Shown in pieces: positions 52,455-63,099 of a DNA stretch of 64,000 nucleotides. The stretch lies in the NCBI GenBank assembly GCA_963575745.1, contig CAUYUJ010017859.1, positions 30,250 through 94,249 of the forward strand, in the 5' to 3' direction. Made by a program: the position numbers and the translations under genes. How positions within the stretch are numbered: position 1 is the first letter of the stretch; each line of letters opens with the position of its first letter. Origin of the DNA: Prorocentrum cordatum. Its lineage: Eukaryota; Sar; Dinophyceae; Prorocentrales; Prorocentraceae. The notes under the pieces are model-generated. The model worked only from the letters and a program-made list of their open reading frames with translations. It had not been told where the DNA came from and did not search any database.

Positions 52455-52680
52455 GCCGCGCCGTCCGTCTGAGGAGAAACAGAGACCACCGCCACCGAGA
52501 ACCCATCGGGGAGTGCCGACCCCTGGGGAGGTTGCACGCCCTGGCGTCACCCCGGGCCGGCGACGCTCAGGCGTGCCACCGCCCAAGGGTGTGGGTCCCC
52601 TCTGATGGGTTCTCGATGGCGGTGCCGCTTCTCCTCTCCAAGTCGCCGCGTCGCCGTTTTCAGGTCCGGAGAGCTCCCAC
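52455..52680. mobile_element. fold-back element, ~60-bp arms
   Basis: CACCGCCACCGAGAACCCAT with upstream GAGGAGAAAC is complemented by ATGGGTTCTCGATGGCGGTG and CTTCTCCTCT at 52607-52640. The spacer is ~100 bp. Confidence 0.5.
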
Positions 52681-52779
52681 GGTCGGGCGTTGGCAGACCT
52701 GGGTTTAGCGGAACCTGGTTTAGTGATTTGTACCGGGGGCGCCCCCCCGTCCCATTTCCACTAACCGGAACTGCCGTCA

Positions 52780-52992
52780 CCAGTCGGGGGAGCGTAAGAC
52801 CCGGGTTTGCCGGGACTCGGGTTCGCCATCGTTTTTTGACGACCGCGACTCGGATTTTGACGAGGAGGAGTTTCGTGGGATGTCTGCAGCGGGAGGCCTC
52901 GTCAAAATGCAGGCTCGGCCTCGTCATTTTTTTGACGACCTCGTCGGGGATTTCCGAGTCCCCCGTACCCGGGTCTTACGTCTCCCCGAACC
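52780..52992. mobile_element. fold-back element, GTAAGACCCGGGT arms
   Basis: GGGGGAGCGTAAGACCCGGG ... GGGACTCGG at left pairs with CCGAGTCCCCCGTACCCGGG-TCTTACG at right. The words ACCTGG(G)TTTAG(C/T)G just outside both ends (52700-52720 and 53000-53015) may belong to a larger element, 52697-53015. Confidence 0.55.
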
Positions 52993-53205
52993 AGGTACGG
53001 CAAACCTGGTTTAGTGAATCTGGCAAATTGAGGGGCCCCAAGGCCCTACCACTAACCAGGTCCCCTGACCCGGGGTCCTGGCTATACCCGACACGGGGGC
53101 AGGGCGTAGGGGGCCAAGCCGACCCTCTGCGTCGAAGCACTCCTCCGAGAGCTGGAGCCAGGGCCAAAAACGCCAAGGGCCAGCCCAGCCCCCTCCGCCC
53201 TATAG

Positions 53206-53394
53206 TTATGTCGGGCGTGTCCCCCTACAGGGGGATTTTCGACGAAAAATAAAAAGTACCCCCAAAATACCCCAAACAAGTCAAACAATACTAGAAAAAT
53301 GGTACCTGCACTATTTCCGTTTTTTTTGTATATTTTTAAAGTATTGTTTATTTTTCGTCGAAAATCCTCCTGTAGGGGGACAGGCCCGACATAA
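53206..53394. mobile_element. MITE-D copy with 45-bp inverted repeats
   Basis: Left arm TTATGTCGGGCGTGTCCCCC, TACAGGGGGATTTTCGACGA, AAAATAAA; the right arm is its complement with three mismatches. AT-rich centre. This is the best-preserved member of the family found at 3175 and 60384. Confidence 0.85.
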
Positions 53395-54059
53395 CCCGAT
53401 AGCCCCCTGGAGAGCCCTCGGGGCGAGGGCCCCGTGAGCCTTTCGCTGCACAGGGTGTGGTCCAGGCACGCGGGGGCCGGAATCGTCAGGTAGTCCCAGG
53501 TCGTCGTCTCCGTCTCCAGGAAGACGGTCTCAACGCTGAGGGCGTCCCTCGCGCGAGGCTGGGGCTTAGAGATGCCGTATTCCCCCCCTGGGAAGCTCGT
53601 CTCGGCGATATACGTTGGGCGGCGTCCTTCCTCGAGATGGGGTGCGTCCAGATAGTCCCCCGGGGTGCGTATCCCCGAGCCTCCCCTCTTCTCTACGCGA
53701 TTGGTCTTGTTGGGGGAACTCAGGGATCGGCGGCGAGAAATCGCCTGCGAAGATAGTGGGAAAACCAGAAGTGGTACCGATACTGCTACCCCAGCCCTCG
53801 GGCCAGATGTGGGTACCGGTACCAGTACCGCTAGTGGGGAAACCAGACAAAGAACCGGGACCTCTCCCGGGGAGGCCTTCTGACTCGGATTCCAGCGGTG
53901 GCGACGAGGGCCTCCCAGGAGGCCCAACACGGGGAAAAAGGGCTAGGCTGTAGAGGTCAGAGTGAGGGGGCCGAACGGTCATTTATTGTGCCTGGGTGCG
54001 TGGCTGAAGTGGAAATCCGTGGTGAAGATTCTGCTTGTTGGGTTGTTGTTGTCGTTGTT
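53395..54059. other. no gene recognised
   Basis: Contains GGTACCGGTACCAGTACC (53813) and other short palindromes. The open frames have no recognisable protein features. Confidence 0.35.
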
Positions 54060-54063
54060 GCTT

Positions 54064-54310
54064 GTTGTCGTCGTCCCCCCCGCGACCCACCCGCGACCCA
54101 ACCCAGCGACCTACCCACCGACCCACCCGCGACCCACCCCGCGACCAACCCGCGACTCACCCCGCGACCAACCCGCGACCAACCCCGCGACTAAGCCGCG
54201 ACCCAACGCAACCCACCCGCGACCCACTTGCGACCCACACGCGACCCATCCCGCGACCCATCCCGCGACCCACCCGCGACTCACCCGCGACCCACCCGCG
54301 ACCGATCCAC
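54064..54310. repeat. CGCGACCCACC tandem repeat
   Basis: About 22 copies of a 10-12-bp unit (CCCGCGACCCAC or CCCGCGACCAAC). Confidence 0.9.
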
Positions 54311-55883
54311 ATTGGTTTGAAGAAAAACTTGGCGCCTGCGGCGGGCTCATTGCATAATTTGTCAAAAACTTTGGCGCCTGCGGCGGGTCCCTCCAAAGTC
54401 TCGCAGACTGCCGACGTCCCCACCGCCCCCTCACTCTTATCCGCATCTGCGGGGTGCTGCGTACGGGTTCATGTTCCTCCTCCGAGATTAGGGATTCGGG
54501 GCCACTGGGGCCCAAGTCATATCCTAGGTCAGCATTGCGCCCCGTGATGCGCAGCGGCCAATCACCCTCGCGCCCAATGAGCGAATTCTTATTCGTCGGT
54601 TCGACATTGGGTGGAAGCGGGGGGGAGAGGGGGGGGGGGTCTGGCTCCGGACCTCTGCTTGGTGCGACTGCCTGGAACCGTGCGTCCTGTGGGGGAGGCT
54701 CCGCCTGCCCGAAGCAGGCGCCAGAGACAGCCAAGATCTGCTCCGTGCGGGGGTGGGAAAAGGGGGCGGTGCGAGGGCCCGCGCCGATCGGCAGACCACG
54801 GAGTACAAGCACAAGACCACCCGCCCTGTAAGAGTGAGCGGCGCGCCTCCCCTAGGGAGAGCTTCGCGTTATAAGGATGTCTGAGGGCCCTTGAGGGCGG
54901 CCTGGGCTATCGGAGGAGGAGGAGGAGGAGGAGGAGGTGGAGGAGGTGGAGGAGGTGGAGGAGGAGGAGGAGGAGGAGGAGCCCCCCTGCATCAGGCCGG
55001 CATCCGTGGCCCAGGCCGCGGCGCCCGAAGCGCGGCTCGCTGCGCGCCCCCCCCCCGCGGGCGGCCGGCGCCGGGGGCGCGAAGCGTGTCGCGAGGGAAG
55101 CGCCTGGCGAAGGGGCCGAAGCCAGCAGCATGCACACAGCACGACGCGTGATCCCCCTTCCGCCCCAAGGGAAATCGTATTACATCATGAAGCAAGGGAC
55201 TCCCCTCCCTTTTGCCCGACCCGACCCCGAGGCTCAGGTAGGGCCTGCCCCTCTACGGGAGGAGTATCCAAGGGTGGTTCAAAAATACTCTGGGGACATT
55301 CTGTTGAGGATTTGTGGATCCCTGTTGTTCATATTTCAAAGATGTTTAATATGTCCTCCAAAATCCGCCTGTACTGGGATGACCGTGGGGGGTTCTAAGT
55401 GGATAGGGGGGTTACAAGTGGGGCACACCCTGGCTTCTAAATGGGCCACAGTACAAATACCACAAATAGGTTAAGGGGGTTAACTATCCAGGCTAAGTGG
55501 GCTGCGCCTACTTCGCGGAGATATCTAACCCCCGTAAGCCGCTCGGGGAATGCGTGACCCACTTGTGAGCCGGGTCGGGCCAGATATAGCCCACCTCAGC
55601 ACTCGCTTGCATCCCCCCTGTCCCCTTAGAAACCGCCATGGCCTCTCCAGTGGGAGGACACGCCCGACCTAAACCCGAGGCCCAGCTCGAAGCCACACCC
55701 GCAACCCCTGTGTGCGGACCGGGGGGGGGGGGGGCAGCGGCACAACCCACTACATGTGAGAAAACTATGGCATCTCAGAATGAATGGTCAAAGATCCAAA
55801 TCTCTGCAGAACCGACTCCAAGTCACCAGATTGTCTCTTAAGGTCGGATCTTGCCAACTAGCTCCACCCTGTCCAAAGAATTA
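54311..55883. other. no gene recognised; GGA tract and MITE-D fragments
   Basis: CTTGGCGCCTGCGGCGGG occurs twice (54329, 54371). A GGA/GTGGAGGA tract lies at 54914-54982. 55228-55385 has MITE-D-like ends (GCCTGCCCCTCTACGGGAGG and TCCGCCTGTACTGGGATGAC), and 55645-55670 has a single right-type end (GGGAGGACACGCCCGACC). Confidence 0.45.
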
Positions 55884-58337
55884 TCAGAGAAAGAACAGTT
55901 TTTCAGCCCGGGGCCTCGAGAGCCCGAAGGGGTCCTTGAAGGTCTCGAGCAGGGCCAGGATGAACATGTAGAAGATGGTGGTGCATATGGACGTGACGGT
56001 CGAGATCACGACGCCCTGCTCGAGCACCAGCCTACGGTCGTCGAGGTCTGGGGAACGAACAATGACACGAGTATACAAACTCGGAGGTCCGCGCGGCACT
56101 GTCGGATCGGCGCTGGGGCCCCCTGGCGGCGCCTCCGGCGCCGCCCCTGGTGCGCTCCGCGCGCCAGGGAGGGGGGTCCAGCTCCGATGAGACAGATCCG
56201 CGCGGACCTCCGAGTTGTTATGTCTATGTCATTTTTCGTTCCCCTAGAGGTCCACGAGGCGCTGGAATGGGATGGTGTAGACCCAGGCAACGACGAGTGT
56301 GTACATAAGCCCCTCGAACGACAGCGGTGCTCTCAGCTCGCACGCGTCGTGCAGGCCTGCCATCGTGCCGCGCAGGGCGCAGAGCTTGTCCAGCACCAGG
56401 GCCCGAACGCGGACGTCCCTCACGTGGTACCCGACCCAAGTAGAAAGCCACTTTAGGGGTGTCTTTCGCCCATGCGCGCATTCAATGATGATCGCCTTCT
56501 CTGACGGTTCCAACAACCCGGCCACTACAAGATCATCCAGCTCGATCAGCTTGAACTCTGCAGACAACGATCTGTAACACATGATCCAGCTCAACATGAG
56601 GAACCGGTAGAGATTCCACTTGGCCTCCATCCACTGCTCCCTCTTGGAGGCATTCCCGGCTTGGGGGTACTCCCTCACAGCAGTGTAGCCACCAATGATT
56701 AGGGCAATGTCGTGTGTCCTGCCCTGCATGCTCCTGCAGCAATCGATCACTGACCACCACCAGCCCACCCTGCCAAGAGCGTAGAACGAGAACAGTATTC
56801 CCACTGAAACCTGTAGCGCGCTTGACAGGCCCTTGACGTCCAGCAGTGTGGCCGTGAGAAATTTGTAATTGTCGTTGTTTATCACCGCAGGAGAGATGTG
56901 CAACATTTGGTAGAAGAGCGACATGAAGAAACCGAGGCGCAAGCTGTGGATGAGCGACTGCTGCAGCAGGCTGTTCCTCAACATCTGCAACAGCAGGTGG
57001 CTCAGGCGAGGGGCAAAAGGGAAGTAACTCTGGAACGGGGTCGAAAGCATCGTCTGCCGCTCGCCGCGGAGCCCCTTGGAGAACTCCGCGAAGGTGACCT
57101 TGCGCTGCACGAAGCGGGGCATCTGTGGCTGCAGAGGCGGCGCCCTGTGGATCTCGGCGACCAGCCACGCCAGCCCAAACAGGAGGGGAGGGACGACCAG
57201 CCCGACGATGCGCAAGGGCGTCCAGTCCTCCATGCAGCGCAGCACGGGGCAGTCCTGATGCAACCAGATCCACCTGTCGGGAGGGCGCGGAGGTGGGGCA
57301 AGGGCAAAGGGAGGGGGCTGGAAGGAACATCGCTCCAGACGGCCCCTGGAAGAAAGAAACGCGTGAAACGGTACAGTCGGGGCGTTGACCTAAGGAACCC
57401 TAAACAAGGAACGAGGCCCCCTTTCCTATAAGTTACAATTCGATCTCCCATGGATAACCTCATGAAACCCTCAGGCAAACTGTAGAACAATCAAGGAACA
57501 CCGAGCCCCTCCCCAACGAAAAGGGTTCCTTGTTCAGCGCCCCGACTGTACCATCTGGCCGGGCCCGCTCCCCAGCCTCATCTTGGGATGACCCCCCCTC
57601 CTGGCGCAGGTCTCATGGCCGTGCGGGCCCTCCGAAGAGCCGAGCATCGGCCGACTCGTGGTCTCGCACCAACCGCAGACGTTGTTCATCTCGAGGAGGG
57701 TGTGGCGCAGGCAGAAGCACTCCTTGACCCGTGCGCAGAGCTCCCCCTGGACCTGCTCGGAAGCGGTCGGTGACCAAAAGCCCACCACCCGGCCTGGCGT
57801 CCTGGGGCCTGAACTGGCGTGCAGCGTAGGATGGCAGTCAGGAAAAACGCAGGGCGGACGATCGCGAGACGAGTTATCTGCCGCTGGGAAAGAGTTTGGA
57901 GAGGATGATCATAAAATCTCAGTGGCGACGACGACGCCCACGAGCAGGCCTAAAAACAACGTCATCGATCATCGGCCAAGGCACTGCTGCGTGACGGGCC
58001 CCTCGGGCATGTCTTCATCGTCATCCTACATTGCAGAAGCCCATGCCTCTGGATACAAGGTCACGGCCGATGATGGCCCTGTGCAAAGGCTGGTGGTGAT
58101 GATGGTTGCGCCCGTCTCCGACCTTCCAATAGTCATCGTCATCCGCGACCTCCGGGAGCGGACATAATTGGCAGCGACGATGCCCAACAACAGGAGCTGT
58201 CAGAGCGAACAAGCGACTGCTGCTGCGCAGACGAAAGTCGCCTTGGAAACGACAGCGTCCGCCACGAAGCCGACGACGACGACCACGACGACAACGACCG
58301 ACCGAACGACCGACCGACCGAGCGACCGACCGACCGA

Positions 58338-58396
<59 letters not shown>

Positions 58397-58651
58397 CGAC
58401 GACGACCGGCGACGGCCGGCGACGACGACGACGGCCGACGACGACCGACGACGACCGACGACGACGACCGACGACGACGACCGACGACGACCGACGACGA
58501 CGACGACGGCGACGACGACCGACGAGTCCGGCGCCTGGCCCGGCGGCGGCGGCGGCGACGCGCCCGCGTGCCGCGCCTGCAGCGCCAGGAGGGCCGCCGC
58601 GAGCGCCGGGGGGCGCCAGCGGGCGCCCGCGGCGGCGGCGGCCCGCGGCAT
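55884..58651 (-). CDS. bestrophin-like anion channel with N-terminal targeting peptide
   Basis: Exon 1 (58651 to about 58523) encodes MPRAAAAAGARWRPPALAAA then LLALQARHAGA, a signal- or plastid-type leader. A likely exon at 57770-57553 has GELCARVKECFCLRHTLLEM. The main exon (57273-56245) starts WIWLHQDCPVLRCMEDWTP and holds several membrane segments (LRIVGLVVPPLLFGLAWLVA; LQVSVGILFSFYALGRVGWW; LYRFLMLSWIMCYRSLSAEF), then DDLVVAGLLEPSE and PLSFEGLMYTLVVAWVYTIP, matching the bestrophin pattern R-S-x-S ... D-x-L-V-x-A-G ... P-L-x-Y-x-x-V-V. The last exon (56049-55884) gives VVISTVTSICTTIFYMFILA and DPFG, as in the bestrophin C-terminal core. Bestrophins are pentameric chloride/bicarbonate channels; algal members act in thylakoids. 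One or more exons between 58520 and 57780 are not resolved. Confidence 0.65.
56050..56244 (-). mobile_element. introner-like TIR element forming the last intron of the bestrophin-like gene
   Basis: 195 bp. The plus-left end GGGGAACGAACAATGACACG and inner AACTCGGAGGTCCGCGCGG are complemented at the right end (CCGCGCGGACCTCCGAGTT ... CATTTTTCGTTCCCC), about 47 bp of arm. GAGGTC flanks it on both sides (56043-56048, 56247-56252). Splicing out the element plus one copy of the repeat keeps the reading frame (VDL into DDRRL). Confidence 0.8.
57370..57552 (-). mobile_element. second introner-like TIR element in the bestrophin-like gene
   Basis: 183 bp with inverted ends GGTACAGTCGGGGCGTTGA / TCAGCGCCCCGACTGTACC and inner CAAGGAAC / GTTCCTTG. 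It lies in the intron upstream of the main exon, whose acceptor CCCGACAG is at 57280-57274. Confidence 0.65.
58310..58530 (-). repeat. (CGA)n tract in intron 1 of the bestrophin-like gene
   Basis: Long CGACGACGAC runs with CGACCGACGA variants, preceded by CGACCGACCGAGCGACC. On the minus strand the exon-1 donor region reads GTCGTCGTC, so the exact splice point is ambiguous. Confidence 0.8.
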
Positions 58652-59510
58652 GGCGGCGAGGGGCCGGGCGCTCCCCAGCGAGCGCGCGCGGGCCGCAGAA
58701 ATGGCAGGCGCCTCCCCGCCTGCCGCCTGCCCCCCCTCCTCCCCACTGCCTCCCTCCTTTCTCCCTGCCCTCCCTCCTCCCCCCCAAAACGGCAGTCCTC
58801 CCTCCCTCCCTCCCTCCCGCCTCCCGCCTCCCTCCTGCTCCTCCCCGCTCTCGTGGCTGCTACTACGGCGCCTCCCACCCCCCGCCTCTCCCTCCTCTGC
58901 CTCCCTCGCCCCCTGCATCTCAGTCCTTGCTGAGCTGGTCTGGCCTGGATTGGGACGGCCAGGTTTCTGCTGGATTGGGCTGGGCTGGCCAGCCTTCCTC
59001 TCCTCTCCTCCTCTCTTGCTCCCTCCGAGTCCTAGCTACTATACGTGGGCTGCCGCGGAGGCGCGAAGCGAATTGCGCTTCCTGTCGCTGAACGCGCAAA
59101 GCTGGCAGACCGATTTGCGAGGCAGGGGTGGGCGTGGACGTGTGCGATTGAGCTGGGGTGGGATCTTGCCCTCCTCCCTCCTCCCCCCTCCCTCTCTCCC
59201 AGTCTTCGGGTGCTGGGTTGGGCTGGGTCGCTGAGGACGGGGCCTTTGCTTCTCTTCCTCCCTCCTCGATTTCAGACTCTCCTGCTTCTGCTCGGCACGG
59301 CCTCCGCTCCGGCATGCCTCCTGCCTTTGGGATGACCGGTCAAGAGGGCGCGTCGGAGATCGCTCGCCCGGGCCTGTCTGCCGCCCCTGCCTCTCCTGCT
59401 CTCGACCCGCAGCCACTGTGTCCCAAGCCGCAGTGCGGCTCCACTTCCGCCCCCCCCCCTCCCACCCAGCCATGGGGCCCGATGGCGCCGCGCCCGAGGT
59501 CACCCAAAAA
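58652..59510. other. no gene recognised; CCTCCCTCC-rich
   Basis: Upstream region of the bestrophin-like gene. Pyrimidine-rich (58730-58920, 59160-59290) with GGCTGGGCTGG words. No second gene or promoter motif identified. Confidence 0.4.
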
Positions 59511-59703
59511 TTGGAGGCTTGGAAATTGACACCATCACCAACTCAGGGGGTTGCCTCCACCGGGGAAGGATGATCCTAGAATTCGGTGTTGGTGGTAATC
59601 TTTCGGCCGCCCAGGAAGCCAGAATATTGCCACCATCACCGAAATGGGGATAGTCTTCCCTCGGTGGAGGCACAACTCCGATCTTGGTGTTGGTGTCAAT
59701 CTT
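59511..59703. mobile_element. MITE-B copy 3
   Basis: Same blocks as 2353 and 3670: GGAGGCTTGGAAATTGACAC, CAGGGGGTTGCCTCCACCGG, TCGGTGTTGGTGGTAAT, CGGTGGAGGCACAACTCCGA, TTGGTGTTGGTGTCAAT. It abuts the following MITE-E. Confidence 0.75.
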
Positions 59704-59874
59704 CGGGGATGGACAGAACCCCCTTTAGCAAAACGTGGTTTAGTGAAAACGACCTCGGGCCCAAATCTGGCGGGCGAAAGCCTGGAACCGGACGGCCACG
59801 GCGCCCTCGCGAGAACCGAAAACGGACAGTTCACTACTCGACAAGTCACTGTTGGGGGGTTCTGCCCAGCCCCG
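59704..59874. mobile_element. MITE-E copy 2
   Basis: 171 bp, ends CGGGGATGGACAGAACCCCC and GGGGGGTTCTGCCCAGCCCC-G. Shares GGTTTAGTGAAAACGACCTC and CGAGAACCGAAAACGGACA with 51644-51813. AATCT lies one base outside each end, a possible 5-bp duplication, and the element appears inserted at the terminus of MITE-B copy 3. Confidence 0.75.
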
Positions 59875-60081
59875 AAATCTCTGGGCCCCCGAAAAAAAAA
59901 ATCCTGGACTTCTGGCTGCAGGAGCGGCCAGCTCTCCGGCGAAGCACCCCAACGGGGGGTTTGGCCCCTGCGAGGCGACGGTCCCGCCGCCGTGCCCGTG
60001 CGGCACCGGCCCGTCGCTGCTGCCGGCAGCAGAGCAGCGGGAACGGGCCGCCGCAGCAGCCACGTGGGGCCCAGGGGCCCT

Positions 60082-60306
60082 GGAAACGACAGGGCCGTTT
60101 TTTAGCCGCTTCCGTCTGGCCGTGTTTCGGCCTGCTCCGACGATTTGTGTGCCTGTTCCGTCGCCGTTTCTTGCAAGTGCTAGCTCTGGTCCCAATCCGG
60201 GAGCCGTCTTCGTTGCCATTTCCGGTCGCCGTTTGCCTTTGTTTCGGCTTCCATTTTCAAGAGACACGCTCCGGGAAACGGTGAAAAAAACGGCCCTGCC
60301 GTTTCC
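60082..60306. mobile_element. MITE-F: 225 bp with GGAAACG ends
   Basis: GGAAACGACAGGGCCGTTTT at left is complemented by AACGGCCCTGCCGTTTCC at right, and CGTTTC words recur inside. Confidence 0.65.
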
Positions 60307-60383
60307 GCGGCCCACTGAGCACTCGGGGCCCCGTCCCAGGCCAGTCCAAGCTATTGCAGGACCCGCACCAGGCGTACGCCTAG

Positions 60384-60524
60384 GTCGGACATGCCCCCCT
60401 ACAGGCGGAGTGTAAACGAAAAATTAAACTACTCCCTAAAATGCCCAAACATATTCAATAGATGATCGGACAATCGTTCCCAGACTATCTTTTGAACATT
60501 TTTAAAATATTCGACATGCCCGAC
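60384..60524. mobile_element. MITE-D copy (short)
   Basis: Left end GTCGGACATGCCCCCCTACA-GGCGGA, AACGAAAAATTAAA inside, right end ATTCGACATGCCCGAC. Related to 53206-53394. Confidence 0.6.
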
Positions 60525-61400
60525 TTCGACATACGCTGGGCACCAGGGGCTTGGGGCTGGCAACCACAGCTGGCCTCGACCCCGCTTCAAGGCGACTCCA
60601 CTGTCGGGCGGGACAACGCTCCAGCGGCGGTCGGCACCTGCTTTGGCTTGATGCTGCCCCAGTCGTACTTAGCACCAAATCCCAGAAATGATTTCGAGCA
60701 CCCCAGAAAAGTATCGAAAAAGTGTCCAGCGAGTCTCGCCTCCAAAGGCCCGACACATCAAAACCCTCCAATCTCGGTACATTCCCGGTGCTCGAACTTC
60801 TTCTGGTGATCAAGGCTGCCGCAGGCTGGAACATCACAACGTTGGCTGCGGGGCCACGAGTTGCGAGCTTGTCTGAGGCCAGGCAGCCCACGCCCAAGAG
60901 GCTTACTGCCGCGCCTGCTGGGCCCAGCGGGCGGGCGACGCAGGCGGGTGCAGCACCCGAGGCGAAGCCAGAAGTCCTGGACGGCAGCGTGGGCAAGGCT
61001 CCGTGGAAAAATCTGCGCGTCATCTCGGCGTGGACAAGCCACGGCACGGCCGCGTTGCCACAGCCCACTCACTGGGGCGCCCCCGGGGGACGAGAAGCAG
61101 GGCCAAAGGGGCGCAGGTGGCGGCACAGCCGTGGCTCCTTCGCCTACGGAGTGGCCCCCTCAGGGAGGTTGCCATGCAGGATGCACCTGGCATGCATGGG
61201 GCGCTCTTGGGGCCATCTTGGAGGACATCGATCAAAACAGATGGGAGCTTCAATTAGGGTCCCCCCTCGGGAGCCCCAGAAGTCGCCTCTTGGTGAGCTC
61301 TTGGGGCGCTCTCGGGGCGCTATTGAGCGCTCTTGGGGCCGTTTCTTTTTGGCCATATTGGGGCCGTCTTGAGGCCTCGGACGGCCATCGGAAGCGAAAA
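60525..61400. other. no certain gene; weak minus-strand coding character
   Basis: A minus-strand frame (61068-60502) reads TSGFASGAAPACVARPLGPA and LLGVGCLASDKLATRG with mixed composition and might be an exon, but no domain is recognised. The segment 61200-61400 is a reversed CCAAGA fragment. Confidence 0.25.
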
Positions 61401-61500
61401 NNNNNNNNNNNNNNNNNNNNNNNNNNNNNNNNNNNNNNNNNNNNNNNNNNNNNNNNNNNNNNNNNNNNNNNNNNNNNNNNNNNNNNNNNNNNNNNNNNNN
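61401..61500. other. assembly gap (100 N)
   Basis: 100 undetermined bases. The round length suggests a scaffold gap of unknown true size, between two CCAAGA-type fragments. Confidence 0.98.
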
Positions 61501-62290
61501 TCACGCCCACCCGCCTGCTCTGCCCCTACTCCTGGGGGGTCCCTGGGCAGCCATGGCGCCTCCCTGAGGCTCTCCAAGGCTTCCATGACGGCCCATGACA
61601 CCCACCCAGGCCGCCAAGAGGCCTCCAAGACAACCGAAGATAGCTCCAAGACGCCGGAGATGGCCCCAAGACGCCCCAAATGCCTCCAAGACGCCCCAAG
61701 AGGCTTCCAAGAGGCTTCTCAAGAGGGCCCAAGACGCAAAAAACAATGATATTCCCTTGGTGTTTGAGGGAGTTTTGCGTTCTCGCATTTTCGGCTTTCT
61801 GACGCTCCAAGACGGTCTAAGAAGCCGCCCAAACCACCCAAAGACAACCCAAGATCGCTCCAAGAAGCCGGAGATGGCCCCAAGACTGCCCAAAATGCAT
61901 CCAAGACGCCCCAAGAGGCTTCCAAGAGGCTTCCCAAGAGGGCCCAAGACGCAAAAAACAATGATATTCCCTTTGTGTGTTGAGGGAATTTTGCGTTCTC
62001 GCATTTTCGGCCTCTGACGCTCCAAGACGGTCCGAGAAGCCGCCCAAACCACCCCAAAACGGCCCAAGAGACCTCCCAGAGGGCCCCAAGACGGCCTAAC
62101 AGCGCCCCAAGACTGCCCAAGAGACACCCAAGGCGGCCCAAGACGGCCCTAAAAGGGGTCCAAGAGAGGGAACACCAGATTAAACTTCCGAGCCTTCCGC
62201 CCCAAGAGGCCCCCAGGAGATCCCGAGAGGCGCCCAAGAGGCCACAAGAGGGCCCGAGGCCCCAAGAGGCCCCAGGAGGTTCAAAATCGG
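61501..62290 (+). mobile_element. CCAAGA-rich element with ~210-bp internal duplication
   Basis: The block AACAATGATATTCCCTT(G/T)G, TTTTGCGTTCTCGCATTTTC, GGCTTTCTGACGCTCCAAGA, GAAGCCGCCCAAACCACCC and GCCGGAGATGGCCCCAAGAC occurs at about 61740 and 61955. No coding capacity. Confidence 0.6.
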
Positions 62291-63099
62291 TCCCCGAGAG
62301 GGGTCCCAGTGAGAGGGTTCGCATAGCGCACGGCGCCCATTTCGGCACACCCCTCACAAATTCGTGGCCCCACGGGGAACTCCACCAAAGTTCCCAGCGG
62401 GAAGGTTCGCATGGCGCCGCTGCGCCAATCGCGGCGCACTCCTCACACACTTCGTCCCACCTGCCTTGCGCTAGTCGCACCAGCACATGGTTGGGCCGTT
62501 CGCCAAGATGTTTAGACTGACTACTGATACTACCCCTTTCTCTCCACGCATCCAGTCCGAGAAGGGCACGTCGCGTTCAGCATATACGGCTTCAAAAAGT
62601 GAGATTCACTATGATTGTCTTCAATTGGCACGTCTCCAGTGTTTCAAAATGGCGCTCCCGCTGCAACAGTGGCCGCATTTTCGGATCGACGTTTTGCTCC
62701 CGTCGGTTCATTATGGTACGACCGCCCAATTCGAGGGCCACACTGCCACAAACATATCCCTATCCCTATGTTGGGCATCGCCTCATCACGATGGCGATCT
62801 TAGGGATTTCCTCAGTTTCTGAGGGTGTATCCATAAGATTGTCATCTCCTTTTAGCGTGTCAATCTTAAGGATAAGGATACGTTCGAGGCTGGTGATCCT
62901 CGTCGTTGTCGCCTCGCTTCTGCCCCCTCCTCCGCCTTCCCCTGGTCAACCTTCTCCTCCCGCCTTCAACCTCCTCCTCCTCCTCCTCTTGTTCCTCCTG
63001 CTCATCTTCCTGTTCACTCGCCATCGCCTGCTCCTCCTTCCATGTCTACAGCTTTCCTTCTCCGATTGCGCATATTTCGACGTCTGTGACCCCAATCAT
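62291..63099. other. no certain gene; isolated satellite units
   Basis: 62330-62480 holds two degenerate reversed 90-bp units (TTCGGCACACCCCTCACAAA; GGGGAACTCCACC) and CATGGTTGGGCCGTTCGCCA, the complement of the module flank at 13357. The plus frame 62487-62822 has mixed composition but no recognisable domain. 62920-63060 is TCC-rich. Confidence 0.4.

Noticed and set aside
58168-59091. 307-residue Thr/Arg/Pro-rich plus-strand frame
   Set aside because: Driven by the (CGA)n tract and CCTCC repeats; the opposite strand carries the leader-peptide exon of the bestrophin-like gene.
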